Counted from the first letter of the stretch, positions 1 to 10,082 are shown. The stretch is 25,298 nucleotides of DNA from Isohypsibius dastychi (GCA_034696485.1 JAQIWT010000272.1:1-25298), one strand, 5' to 3'. A program made the numbers and translations. Notes: generated by a model not told the origin, from the sequence alone.

Positions 1-278
1 GCTATTCACCAGTCTCCAAGAAATAATATATTATAGCGGTCACACTGAAGGTCAGTGAGAGAAAAGCCTCCGGAAAATTAATATTTGTTGTATTGCTATT
101 CTTCTGTTCTTGTTGGGAATTACTGCCATCCATTTGATCATCATGAACGAAAACCAGGCTTAGCAAACTAACTCAGTTAATTCAGTTGATAACCCCGGAC
201 AAATATAGTTTGAAACAATCCGATGAAGAAGACTTTGGTATACTCCATAGTGCCAATCCTCGCAAAGATTCCCCTAGT

Positions 279-707
279 CTAATAATTATGAAGCCAACTT
301 CCACTTTCATTTACGGGCAGAATCCGCGTTTTCCCAAACCACCTCTCTAAATCAGGCCTCGTCGCAGATCGTCCACCAGTTTCTAAATTTCCGTTCTTCG
401 AAAATAGTCTTTGAATATTCGATTTCGTCACACCTGAATAAAAACTGTTGTAAAACACCAATGTAAATTCATCTGTTGGGCTGCTCTGGCAAGAAAACGA
501 ACTCATAAAAGTTTTTGAAGAGCGCTTAATAATAATTCCTGTCACCTGATTTTCAGATGTTTCCATCTGCAGAAACAACCAAATATCGTCCAATATAGTC
601 GTAAACAACCTCGGTCTTCCCAAACAAAGTTTCCCAGTCACTTCGTCAGCATCGGAATCTGAGTCACAAAATTCTTCCAGTCGTTGCAGGTTGCGATAGT
701 TGTAAGA
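279..707 (-). CDS. Unrecognised reading, possible exon(s) of a host or transposon gene
   Basis: The minus-strand frame is open from 707 to the stop at 279, about 142 codons. An ATG lies inside it near 565, but the open frame extends well upstream, so this may be an internal or terminal exon. The upstream part carries an acidic run, EEFCDSDSDADE (about 642-677), followed by a mixed, protein-like composition ending in LERWFGKTRI and GSWLHNY. A pyrimidine-rich stretch ending in CTGCAG just before the internal ATG could be a splice acceptor. Acidic N-termini of this sort occur in piggyBac-type transposases and in many nuclear proteins, but no DDE residues or other family motif were seen, so no function is assigned. 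Confidence 0.3.
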   Translation of the reverse strand, partial: SYNYRNLQRLEEFCDSDSDADEVTGKLCLGRPRLFTTILDDIWLFLQMETSENQVTGIIIKRSSKTFMSSFSCQSSPTDEFTLVFYNSFYSGVTKSNIQRLFSKNGNLETGGRSATRPDLERWFGKTRILPVNESGSWLHNY

Positions 708-768
708 TCAATTGAAATACTGTGAGAGATTGCGAGAAATTGGAAGTGTGAAGGATCTCTGGTAGATA

Positions 769-795
769 AAAACTGGAGATAAAACCTCCAGTTTT
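769..795. repeat. Small perfect hairpin
   Basis: Arms AAAACTGGAG (769-778) and CTCCAGTTTT (786-795) are perfect inverted copies separated by 7 bases. It lies about 60 bp upstream of the open minus-strand reading and may be a chance hairpin or the core of a short inverted-repeat element. Confidence 0.5.
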
Positions 796-859
796 ATTTT
801 AATGGAGCAGTATGTACTTGGTCATATGGGAGATTTTGATTTTCGGCCAGACAATGCCA

Positions 860-1075
860 CAATGGTATGGTAGCAAATCACAGGTAAAATGCCAGCGATA
901 TCACCCATGGCAATTTCGGACGCAAGGTGCTTGCTACCAGTGGTAGCATTTCCGGACACGTAAGGGAGGTACTATCCCCAGTTGTGCCCATATGGGCGGT
1001 TCGGAGGTGATTATGGTACGGTGGTATAGGCAGTTTCAGGTCTTTACCATACCATGGTTGAATTTCCGGACCGCC
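860..1075. repeat. Degenerate short repeats around ATTTCCGGAC
   Basis: Three related words, ATTTCGGAC, ATTTCCGGAC and ATTTCCGGAC, occur near 913, 947 and 1062. Two of them follow CCATGG within a few bases. GGTA/TACC-rich inverted words recur between them, including GCTACC-AGT-GGTAGC near 935. The pattern suggests a decayed short interspersed or inverted-repeat element. The overlapping open frames here (878-1294) look like by-products of the repeats and show no protein family features. Confidence 0.35.
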
Positions 1076-1700
1076 TCTAACCCTCCACTCGATACAGTCA
1101 AGCCCCACTGTTCAGAATCAGATGCTCGAAATTCCCAGTTCGTCAGATCCCAGTGCCCAGCTTTTAATTTGAAGAATCCTTTTCTGCAAGCCGCGGCGGA
1201 ACAGTACCTCAGTGAGGTCATTTCCAGTTTAGTATGGCAACCCGCTTACCGAACCGAACTGCAACCAGGCATCGAGCAACTAGGCTCAAGCTGAAATAAA
1301 TGGGTTAATCTGTCCTTTTATGCTCACTATAGGATCAGAAAGTGTACCGCTAACACGGGGCAATATGATTCAGTGTCGTTAACAAAAATCATGCGATAAT
1401 CGTGCGCCAATATTAGCAAAACTTCTTCATCCAGATTCCTTCCTATTATAAATCTACATCCTTTACCATGACCACGTTTTTCCAAGCAAGATGACGTCAG
1501 TTTACATCATACTTTTCGTCGAATGTTTCCGTCAAATAAGTCTTTTTTCTGGTTCGAAAACACCGTTATCTGTGTGCTGAATCACCAAGAAAAGTGACCT
1601 CCAATTTTCAATTTGTGCGATTTGAAGACAGGGTTATCCCGCTAGCTGTACTCGGTTTTTATTTAACGGAAAACCGGGTAAATCTATCTTTTTACGCCTA

Positions 1701-1804
1701 CTACAGATCTCCACAAAATTCCCTGGAAAACCAAGCTCCGCCTCCCATTCGTTTAGCATGGGAGGTGGGGCTAAGTTTCCAGAGAATTTTGTGCGGACCT
1801 GTAG
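1701..1804. repeat. Foldback element with 48-bp arms
   Basis: The left arm (1701-1748) and right arm (about 1758-1804) are imperfect inverted copies separated by a 9-base loop. Paired blocks include CACAAAATTC/GAATTTTGTG and CCTCCCAT/ATGGGAGG. Roughly 40 of 48 positions pair, with a one-base indel. Such foldbacks are common non-autonomous repeats in nematode genomes. The open frame crossing it on the plus strand (1594-1860) is therefore probably not a gene. Confidence 0.7.
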
Positions 1805-1860
1805 CCTTCAGATCCACGTTTTCTTGCTCATCCAGGGACGAAAACGTAAGAAAATCATAA

Positions 1861-2750
1861 TTTCTTGATTATTTGACCGTGAACCTGCCAGAAGACGAGC
1901 GACAAATAAGTTTCAGCGAAAAATATACCCGCAAAAAAATAGGATTTTGTCTTATAATCTGACTAACATCAGATTATCATGTCCACCCTTCCCGCGATGG
2001 CATATTTGTTAACTTCTCCAAATTCCCGTAATCGCACTCATATGAACCCTATCTGCCGATCGTTGCTATCGACAAATTCGGTCAAACCACACCAAACTCC
2101 TTGAACTCCTTCACACAACCAGACGGCGTACACCTACCTAACTTCCTCTCATCTACCTCCCGAAATCCAATTTAGACAGTGATCTTGCTGACATGATCAT
2201 AAACATATCAACAGAATTCACACCTCTCTTTTTCTTGATTTTTGATTCACCAATCATTCGGTGCTGCTGATCTGGCAGCTCTTCACAGCGACGGAATTTC
2301 ATCTATTTTTCCGGAGCCGAGGTTCCAGTGATCACAAAAAAAACACAACTTCTCGACAACTGCGATGGAAAACAGCTACTTGGGGATGAGAAAATGAGAG
2401 GACGAACTCGAAAACCACAACAAACTACACGAACGTGAGATGGTGATAATGATGAAGGCAACTGCTTACTCAATCAGCTCCAAGGCAGGCAGTAGGCTAT
2501 AGGCAGTAGGCGAAAATATTTGGTAGATAGAGCAGCGGATTGACGGAGGCGAGGGGGGAGTAAGGTAGTCTGGGGGGTCCAGATCGATGTTTAAAACATC
2601 TTAACTGGTGACGCAGTACTTTTACTGGGGAGGCGTGTCTAATGCACTGGTTACAGTGGGGGGTCGCACTGACTGGCCAATGGGATTAACTAGTTAAAAC
2701 ATCTCGAGATTGCAACCTTCGGGACCCGCTATATCAGCTCGGATTGTAGG
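1861..2750. other. Non-coding stretch, nothing strongly supported
   Basis: No convincing protein reading on either strand. The only local structure seen is a short direct repeat, GGCAGTAGG, at about 2488 and 2502. Composition is mixed, and regulatory elements cannot be identified by eye. Confidence 0.4.
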
Positions 2751-2751
2751 T

Positions 2752-2781
2752 CCCCCCCCCCCCCCTTGGAGGTAGGGGGGG
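2752..2781. repeat. C14 tract facing a G7 tract
   Basis: A run of 14 C (2752-2765) is followed after nine bases by a run of seven G (2775-2781). The two runs can pair as a hairpin, and the C-run strand complement can form a G-quadruplex. Long G/C tracts are replication-unstable in worms lacking the DOG-1/FANCJ helicase (known biology), so length polymorphism is likely. Confidence 0.8.
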
Positions 2782-3104
2782 TGGACAAAAACAACATCAT
2801 TGGAAATGGTTCTTCTTAGTCTCGCAAATCAAAAGTTTGCCCAACCTGGCCCTGCAAAACATCGAAAACCGAAATAACACACTTGAAACGATGTCGAAAG
2901 ATCAGGATATGGGAGGTTGACAGCAATGAAGAACCGCGAGTAGTCTGGAAAAAGCAGAAAAGTCGACCAACGTTTCACCGCCAGTTCTGAGCACAATCGA
3001 GGGAAGAACCGACCGCAATCGAGTCCAGTCAGCAGAGCTCACAATAAAGTCTCGAAAAACTGAGAGTGGAATGAGATGATAACAAAATGTAGAAAAAACA
3101 AGCT

Positions 3105-3165
3105 CAGAAACTGGGAATTGAACACGAGCTCCAGTAAATTGCACACCCCTGCTCTGCACCACTTC
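3105..3165 (-). repeat. Possible tRNA-derived SINE head or tRNA pseudogene
   Basis: On the minus strand a sequence like an RNA polymerase III A box (GTGGTGCAGAG, about 3152-3162) is followed about 30 bases later by a B-box-like GTTCAATTCCC (about 3113-3123). Spacing and order fit a tRNA gene or tRNA-derived SINE. A convincing acceptor stem and paired anticodon arm were not found, so a functional tRNA is unlikely. The open frame across it (2902-3162) is probably incidental. Confidence 0.3.
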
Positions 3166-3183
3166 AAACGTGTGTGGTGTCTT

Positions 3184-3207
3184 GTCACGCTAGCAGCGTG
3201 ACGTCAC
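3184..3207. repeat. Perfect palindrome overlapping a CRE-like TGACGTCA
   Basis: GTCACGCT-AGC-AGCGTGAC is a perfect 8-bp inverted repeat (3184-3202) and overlaps GTGACGTCAC (3198-3207). It lies upstream of a TATAAAT word at about 3461 and of the Gag-like reading at 3590. It could belong to an LTR or promoter, but LTR ends were not identified. Confidence 0.4.
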
Positions 3208-3589
3208 GAAAGTTTTTGATGAAAGATGTCGTCCTCTGCTAAACCACAGAGACTCATATGCACTTTTTGGACGACTGACTGTCTGGTTGCGGGCAGGCGA
3301 ACAAATCGAACATTTTGCATGGCGCCAGTCATCTGAGCGCGTAAGCAGTGCGCGTGCAACGCTTTTCCGTCAGACAAGCGTCAGGTATGACCCTTTTGGA
3401 CGCGTAAGCAAGAGAGCCAACGCGTAACCAGCCGTTCCGTCATTTATCCATTTGTTAAATATAAATCTGTCTCATGTCTACGCACACATACGTGATGAGC
3501 GGGTCAGTATATTTTGCTCATAGTACCTTCGAAGAAGTAAAGGGTTCATAGTCAGGAGCATCTTCGTTGACGGTAATGTTTTCCAAGCC

Positions 3590-3850
3590 CTGCAGAATCG
3601 CTTCGGGAGAAAAGTGTTATTTGCACTGATGCGCGTACAATTGGGGTGAAACGGAAAACGCGGTCCCTATTACGAAACCTTAGAAGATGCTTACTCCGTA
3701 GCAGACATCTCCAGGACTGAGCAAAAAGAATCGTGTGAGATTGAACGGAAAATCTTGAACAATACGCAGTTTGAGCGTGCGACTGATTTAGACCAAAACC
3801 TAAACTAAGCCGAACTGTGAAACAAACGTTTTTTAATGAAGAACAGTTGA
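3590..3850 (+). pseudogene. Possible Gag C-terminal remnant of an LTR retroelement
   Basis: The plus-strand frame reads protein-like from about 3575, with TLEDAYSVADISRTEQKE near 3675-3730 followed by a charged, helical tail, then repeated stops. A short helix-rich acidic segment of this style commonly lies between capsid and nucleocapsid in Ty3/gypsy Gag proteins. No zinc knuckle follows in frame. The resemblance is one of style rather than of a diagnostic motif. A TATAAAT word at about 3461 would suit an LTR promoter. The opposite-strand frame (3552-3968) looks like a shadow. Confidence 0.2.
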
Positions 3851-3968
3851 CGAAATTTTTCGCATTACCTAAGCCAACTTCAAACCCTGAAAAGAATTTC
3901 CCGAGTTCCGGAAAGTTCCCAGTCGAGAACAGCTGTGTTGTGAATGGAATGGATGCACCCTGATTCAT

Positions 3969-5390
3969 TGTGAGAATATAAACGTAGTCTTTTAGGCTCT
4001 ATGATTTTGAGAAGATTTTCGATCGCTCAAGGCCAAGAACTTCGTGATTTTATAACACGACTTTAGAGCATTCTTGTAACTGATGAGTAGCCTTGACCAA
4101 CGTTGAATCACGCTGTTGAAGTCCAGCAATTGAGTGAGGCGATTGTCCAGGAAGAATCGCAGTTTGACCGTTGCGCTGCGTTCATTGATGGGCCAACATG
4201 GAAATTCGCTGTTCTGAGTGAATCGAAGATATAGACAGTAGGGAACTCCGAGCGATGCCAACGAATTATTTCACCAACCTGATTGCAACTGAGGATGACT
4301 GAAAGTCTTGTTTGCAATTCAAATGTTTGACGGTCGGTCCAAAAACTACCAACTACATTTGCTGTGTAATAGCTGATATGCGCATGAGTACTGACGTCAT
4401 GAGTCTAAATGCCGAACGGTTCAGGCGCTCGAATTTGGTTGTAAAAAGCGTTAGTAACGACCGGAATCGTGAGCTAATTTACAGAATCATCGTGCAGCCT
4501 CAACCAATTGAACCATGAGATCCACTACACCTTGAGAGATGCAAATTCGAATGAGGTACACCGAAAAACGATATTTCACGATCGAAGCACGAAGATCATG
4601 GCCTTTAAAGGAGTGGATGTTCCTTGATCATATCGAAACGACGGACGATATCAATTGTTGCCTCCCTTCATATCAAATTTGCAAAACGTAGTTGCCGTTT
4701 GTGAAGCAAAGAAAATTTAATGATTTGATGATTTTACTTCTCTAAACCAGTTTAAATTTTCCAATAGTATCATGAGCCCGGTAAATTCGACTAGCATGTC
4801 ACTGGATACGATTTCTTTTTCAGCAGTCCATTCGTACCAATACATCACACTGACTAAACTTGAAGGTGTCCACCAGACTGAGAAACTGAGTGTCATGGGA
4901 ACAGTCTCAAAGGTCGACATTCAAGGCGTTGGTCAAAGGATAGAATATCAGGAGAAGTATGTAGTCAATTCTTCTTGTTGGCAAGCTTCTAGTTGACTTA
5001 CATCCCATTGACGTCAAAGATTTTTGTAAGTTTGGGAAGCTTTGAATCATTGTCCGTTCTTTTCTGGTGAGTTTTGGTCATTACATTAGGTGTGACCAAA
5101 TATTTAACTCACTAGAATTAGAGATGTTTTCTCCGATTACTCGCTTAAAAGATTTTGGGTGGGAAAAGGTCAAATTTTCAAAATTTGCATGGTTTCATGC
5201 AAAAAAGAAATTGTGAGTAAGAGCTTAAAACCTAATTGTTGGGAATGAGGTTCGATTTAGTTCGAGTTTCAATGGCAAATGTTGTTCGTCCAAGTGAGGC
5301 TTTGAAAATTACTTCTTCATGTGGTGGGTTATTAAGAAATCGAAAATGCTGTTCCAAAGGCTCCTAATTAAGAGAAAGTTCGAAAATAAC
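3969..5390. other. Mostly unassigned stretch, decayed coding-like fragments
   Basis: Short protein-like runs appear on the plus strand, for example QQLSEAIVQEESQFDRCAAF around 4120-4190 and KLSVMGTVSKVDIQGVGQR around 4880-4940. The latter faintly recalls a retroelement protease but lacks the DTG/DSG triad. Stops are frequent and no gene model can be supported. Some of this could be further LTR-element remnants. Confidence 0.2.
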
Positions 5391-5749
5391 TTTCATAGAA
5401 TGACAGGTGGAATATTTCCAAGAGTCCAAATATTTTGGGTGCTTGCTGCGCAATGAGTGCATTAGGCACGGGGTACAACGAAAGTGTTCACAATTCGACA
5501 AGCCGGGTCACATGCTCATGTTGGTGACTTGCCAACATATACCTTCAATGTGTATGGATGTTTCTACATCCGCCAATGGTTCAATTTTGTCACCATTTTT
5601 ATTCCATTTACTTTGCCAAAGATTATTTTGCAAGAGCATCCGAAGATGTTATTGAATGTTGAGTTGTTGGCCATTAGGCAAGCGTTCAAAAAGACGTATC
5701 ACTGGTGTTACATCGACGCTGATAAGGTCTTGCTCCTCCGCATCGTGGA

Positions 5750-6661
5750 CCGCCGGTTAACAAGACTTTTCTAGCAGGTTGGAGAACTCAGCTGGCAGCG
5801 GTTCGACTTTGTCGTCGCCCCTTCCACAAAATGGTTTCAGTTCTTCACATGAACTGTTTGGCGTTCTTGTTGCCCCGTTAACTTGCAATCAATTATGGGA
5901 TTGATGAGAGCTTTTTGATGACTTTATAAGGTGCTTGCAATTTGAATAGAAATTCCATGGTAAGGCCCACTTAAGAGACGTTATTATTGTTATCGCTCTA
6001 CATGACTTCGGGCGGACATTTCAAGGCAACCAAATTATTAACCTCAAATTCGGTATTTGTATGCTCGGTATGAGAATGAGGCGCATTGACATGAAATTCA
6101 GCGTTCGTTTTATTTTTGCGATTTTGAGAGCTTTTCTTTGTTAAGAATGGGTTTTCAATGTCAAATGTTTTTGGTTATCTATTTGGTCGGACTCTCGTGA
6201 ACAAATGCCACGTCCATCGAAAAATTCTTTGGACGACCGTGAAAAACTTCAAGAGGACTGAATCATGTAGTTTCCTGCTCCGCCGTATTATTCGTGAAGA
6301 TGACTTTTGGAAGTGCGTGGTCCCAGTTTTTCTGGTTCGTATCCACATAGTGTTACAAAGTTCTGCTAGAAGTTTGATTCATTCGCTAACAAATGTTGTT
6401 AGCCTCACGGTGATGAGCCGGCGTAATGCGATGTTGAACGGGAAAGAGCTGAAGGAAGTGTGACATATGGATTTTGAAAGAATGGATCCCGCGATCACCA
6501 GAGTATGATCCACTTAACGAGAAATAAGCTGCTGCCGACGCTGTGGCGGCTTTGACCGCTCGTATCTCAACCCATTGAGTTGAATAATCGATAGCAACAA
6601 TAATTTCAATATTTTTCCGGCGACTTCGAACTATTGGATCAGTGAAATCAATACCAACAGT
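5750..6661 (-). pseudogene. Gypsy Pol: integrase catalytic core and C-terminal part
   Basis: The minus-strand reading begins with TVGIDFTDPI, containing the first catalytic Asp (6647-6649). It continues with IIVAIDYSTQWVE and then DRGIHSF with the second Asp (6494-6496), followed by HRITPAHHREAN. The catalytic Glu would come shortly after, but the frame hits TAG at 6386-6388, where the family has the Glu codon. Beyond it QKNWDHALPKVIFTNN (about 6345-6300), SPLEVFHGR, FEVNNLVALKCPPE (about 6050-6010) and QAPYKVIKKL (about 5940-5910) continue the order of a gypsy integrase C-terminus across further stops and frame changes. The enzyme would join retroelement cDNA into host DNA; this copy cannot. 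Confidence 0.8.
6653..6661. repeat. Target-site duplication, left copy
   Basis: ACCAACAGT occurs immediately before the LINE 5' end and again at 10082-10090 immediately after its A tract. On the minus strand both encode Thr-Val-Gly of the interrupted integrase, which is why the host reading resumes cleanly. Confidence 0.8.
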
Positions 6662-7121
6662 CACTAAAACAAGGAATTGTGATGGTGCATTCCAAAAAGC
6701 ATTTTGTACTATCACCTTTGAATCGACCCGAATCTCCCTTAAACCATACCTCCCGATCAGGAAAAAATCTCTGATCTTATTTGTTGGACGAAACGGAAGG
6801 AGCGACCGACCAGGTTGAAATATATCGCTTGTTTCCCGGAGCTGCAACCATTTTATTTGCTCATCGTATTTCCCTGTACCCTGTGCTCTCGTTGTTACTG
6901 GAACCGGTCAGACGCGCCTTTTTTATCGATCATCCAGAAAAAAAATCCCATTGTCGGGTGGCCCGGAAATTTTGCCGAGGATTGTTCTTTTGAATAATCT
7001 CATGAAGGCACCAGGTGACTTCCGATTGGCGTCATTCTAGCCTTTGGCTACCTGCCATGTGAGTCGAAGTACTCCAATGTGATTTGTTGTGGTTTTCTCT
7101 GCTCAAGTCTTTTCAGTATTT
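6662..7121 (+). other. LINE 5' leader
   Basis: Sequence between the left target-site duplication and the first in-frame ATG at 7122. It should hold any internal promoter, but no recognisable motif was seen. An in-frame TGA lies at 7080-7082, so the coding region cannot start earlier in this frame than 7083. Open frames at 6781-6997 show no family features. Confidence 0.6.
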
Positions 7122-9998
7122 ATGGATCAACTCATCCCCGACTCTCAACATTTGGTTTGTGATTTATGTGGTTTTCAAGCGAAGAAAGTGCATGGATTGG
7201 CCAAACATCGAGGAAGTGCTGTCTGCCAGAGAGCTCAGCTCAAACCGAACAAGCCATCCCAGCAAGCATCTCAATCAGCTTCCCAGTCAATTCCGATCAG
7301 CTCCTCCAATTTTCCTGCGAAGCTGCAAAGTCTGCGGAAATCGTGCCCAGTCATTCAGCGGATTCCAAAGGGAGCAAGAACATCCGTTGCTGACCTGCTC
7401 TCCAATGTCATCAACGACTGTTTGAAAAATAACGACTTCCGGTCCTGTAGTCGTCTTCTTTTATTTTCATACACATCCATACCTCTCCCTGCAAAAGACG
7501 GTCAAAGTCTTACCTCCGCCATTAAAAAGGGCTTGATCAGAACCGAAGCAGTTGTGGGGAAGCTGAAACCTCCAAGAAAGAAATCCACTCCTGATGATTC
7601 ACTCCGGAAAGCCTTCGAAAGAAAGATGATGGAGGCCGATATAAGTGGTGCTGTTCGTTTGCTGTCCTCAGAATACGCTGTCGCCGCAGTTACGATCGAG
7701 ACTCTCGAAGCTCTGAAAGGGAAACATCCACCGGAGCCGCCGGACATTTTGTTTCCCACGAATCCATACCCTCAGGTAATCGTACCGGAAGTGTCCAAAA
7801 ATGAAGTGTTAGCGGCGCTCACGTCTTTTCCAAATGGATCATCAGGAGGAATTGATGGTTTACGACCGCAACACCTGAAGGACCTAGTTGGCACTATGCG
7901 GGATGAATCTTCAGATCGTTTGAGTACATCATTGGCTGCCCTGATCACCATCATGATAAGAGGAGAAGTGGTGGAGGAAGTATGTGCGGTTTTGTATGGG
8001 GCGACCTTGACGGCATTGTCGAAGAAGAGCGGAGGGATTCGCCCGATTGCTGTTGGTAATACCATACGCCGCCTTGCAGGAAAAACTGTCAGTCGCCGTG
8101 TAATGGAAAAGACTGGCAAATCTCTCCGCCCGATTCAGCTTGGATATGGAACAAAAGGAGGCGCAGAAGCTGCTGTCCATGCAACTCGGAGCGTTATCGC
8201 CTCTGCAACTTCCGTCAACGCTCTCGTCAAATTGGACTTTAAGAACGCTTCCAACTCTATCCGCCGCGATCGTATGTTGGATGCCGTGAAAGCAAGCGTT
8301 CCAGAATATTTCTCCATGATATCCCAGATGTACCGGAAATCATCACACTTGTTTTTCGGTGATTATCTTTTGGAATCGGCAGCTGGCGTTCATCAGGGAG
8401 ACCCACTCGGACCTCCACTATTCTGCATCGTGATACGCCAGTTATCGGAAAACCTGAGTTCAAAATTCAACTGTTGGTATTTGGACGATGGAACTATCTG
8501 TGACGAACCGGAAACTGTCATCCGTGACCTTCAGTTAGTGATCGAGGAGGGAATCAGTGTTGGGCTCGAACTCAACAGTTCAAAATCTGAGCTCCGGGTA
8601 TTCGGTGGATCCAAGGAAGATAGGAGGAACGCTGTAGCTCTTGTTAAAGGCGTTTTACCGGATATCTCCGTTCCTTTCAGATCAAATTGGACTTAACTTG
8701 GTGCGCCATTAATCGACGAAGCCATCCCGACATCTGTGGAGGAGAAAACCGGTCAAGTCAAAGTGCTGACAACCTTACTGGAATTGCTATCTGCCAACCA
8801 AGCTCTGTTTATTCTCAAAAACTGCCTGAGCCTTCCCAAACTGCTCTATGTTCTCAGAACCTGCCCAGCCTACCGTTTTGACCAGCATCTGGCTAATTTC
8901 GACGAAGTGATTCGTTTTCGTCTTTCTAGAATTACCAACACGCAGATTCAAGGAGCAGCCTGGGCCCAAGCATCATTGCCGGTCAAGAGAGGTGGCCTCG
9001 GAATCAGACGCGCCGGAGAAATCGCTCTTCCAGCCTTTTTGGCTTCCATTTTCACTGTCCGCGGCTTGATTTCGCAGATGCTACCGGATTTTGACACGGA
9101 CTCGGTCGCCTCAGAACCGGAAGTGATTTGGAGGACTTTGTCTAAAGTTGAAGTGCCGAGCGCTGAGAGAAAGGGTCATCAGCGCGACTGGGATACGCCT
9201 TTGTTCAAAGTGCGCCATGACATCATGACTGAAGCTGCTCAGCTGTCCGAAAAAGCGCGTCTGCTTGCCGTGTCGACTCGTGAGTCCGGATGTTGGCTCA
9301 ACGCCCTGCCGATCGCGATCGTTGGAAACTGGCTGGACGATGACTGCCTCCGGATATCAGTTGGTCTTCGTCTTGGTACCAAATTGTGTGAGTCACATAC
9401 CTGTCGTTGCGGGATGGAAGTCGATGAGAGTAAACGGCATGGTCTGTCCTGCAAATTCAGCGCCGGAAGACATATGCGGCACAGCGCATTGAACGGGATG
9501 GTCAAAAAAGCACTGGCTACTGCGGATTTCCAGTCTATTTTGGAACCACCCGGTCTGGACCGCGGGGACGGCAAAAGACCTGATGGAATGACCTTTACGC
9601 CCTGGAGCCAAAGGAAAGCACTAATGTGGGATGTTACAGTTGTCGACACATTGGCTCAGTCTTACGTTATCGGATAGAGCACAATAGTTGGTTTCGCGGC
9701 GGACCTGGCAGAGCGGAAAAAGGATGAGAAGTACAGGAACCTGCAGAATCGTTTTCTGTTCAGCCCTCTTGGGTTCGAAACTTTCGGATCATGGGGTCCT
9801 TCTGCTGTTTCTCTCATATCCAAGATTGGCTGCAAAGAAGCGGAAAAAACTGGAAAGAGAAGGTCACTCGAGTTTTTGCGGCAAGAGATTTGTTTAGTAA
9901 TTCAAAGGGGAAATGCTGCGTCTGTTCTCGGCTCTCTTCCTGATTCAAAACCTTACTCTGACATTTTTACAGTTTTGAACTGGAAGGCTGTCGTGTAG
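7122..9998 (+). pseudogene. LINE polyprotein: zinc finger, reverse transcriptase, endonuclease
   Basis: About 958 codons in one frame. Near the start is a C-x2-C-x12-H-x5-C finger (residues 13-35 from the ATG at 7122) for nucleic-acid binding. The reverse transcriptase follows, with SSGGIDGLRPQHLKDL, GGIRPIAVGNTIRRL, the first catalytic Asp in LDFKNA (about residue 372), GVHQGDPLGP and the active-site WYLDDG (about residues 452-457). After a TAA at 8694-8696 the same frame resumes at once with LGAPLIDEA. Further on come CRCG...HGLSC...GRHMRHSALN (9402-9490) and the endonuclease motif KRPDG (from 9573) with the following acidic residue in MWDVTVVD (about 9624-9647). TAG at 9675-9677 interrupts again, but IQRGNAASVLG (9900-9932) and a stop at 9996-9998 close the protein. 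In LDFKNAS a usual Phe is Ser. The two stops inactivate this copy. Confidence 0.85.
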
Positions 9999-10082
9999 CT
10001 GCTTTGTTTTGTTGAGCTTGTCAGCTGATCAGTGTAATACTTGGAAAAGAGAAAAAATTCACGTTGCAAAACAAAAAAAAAA
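9999..10082 (+). other. LINE 3' untranslated region with A tract
   Basis: About 74 bp of untranslated sequence ends in an A-rich stretch, including ten consecutive A at 10073-10082, directly abutting the right target-site duplication. A short 3' UTR with an A-rich end is consistent with target-primed reverse transcription. Confidence 0.7.

Larger units (their letters stand above)
6662..10081 (+). mobile_element. RLE-type non-LTR retrotransposon (LINE), nearly full length
   Basis: A 3.42-kb insertion bounded by a 9-bp target-site duplication. It contains a leader (6662-7121), one long coding region (7122-9998) broken by two in-frame stops, and a short 3' untranslated part ending in an A tract (10073-10082). 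The coding order is zinc finger, reverse transcriptase, CCHC-like knuckle and restriction-like endonuclease, which is that of the R2/NeSL/Utopia group rather than APE-type LINEs. Placement nearest Utopia or NeSL is from memory of family style and is tentative. Such elements copy their RNA directly at a nicked target. Low damage (two stops over 958 codons) suggests fairly recent insertion. Confidence 0.85.

Noticed and set aside
1594-1860. 88-codon plus-strand open frame
   Set aside because: It runs straight through the 48-bp-arm foldback, whose palindromic sequence explains the lack of stops.
4772-4996. Possible retroelement protease (MGTVSKVDI)
   Set aside because: No DTG/DSG catalytic triad and no supporting neighbours in the same frame.
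5484-5774. Plus-strand frame with CSQFDKPGH (in the overlapping frame) and ELLAIRQAFKK, suggesting a Gag zinc knuckle and an RNase H segment
   Set aside because: The knuckle lacks the second Cys and correct spacing. The opposite strand reads as the tail of the gypsy Pol, so this is more likely a shadow.
6662-6847. N-terminal part of the minus-strand frame that contains the gypsy integrase core
   Set aside because: These bases belong to the LINE 5' leader; the integrase reading truly starts at 6661, at the target-site duplication.
7084-7425. Second frame overlapping the LINE start
   Set aside because: It overlaps the clear zinc-finger and linker frame and has no motif. The same applies to the many antisense frames across 7500-9650.
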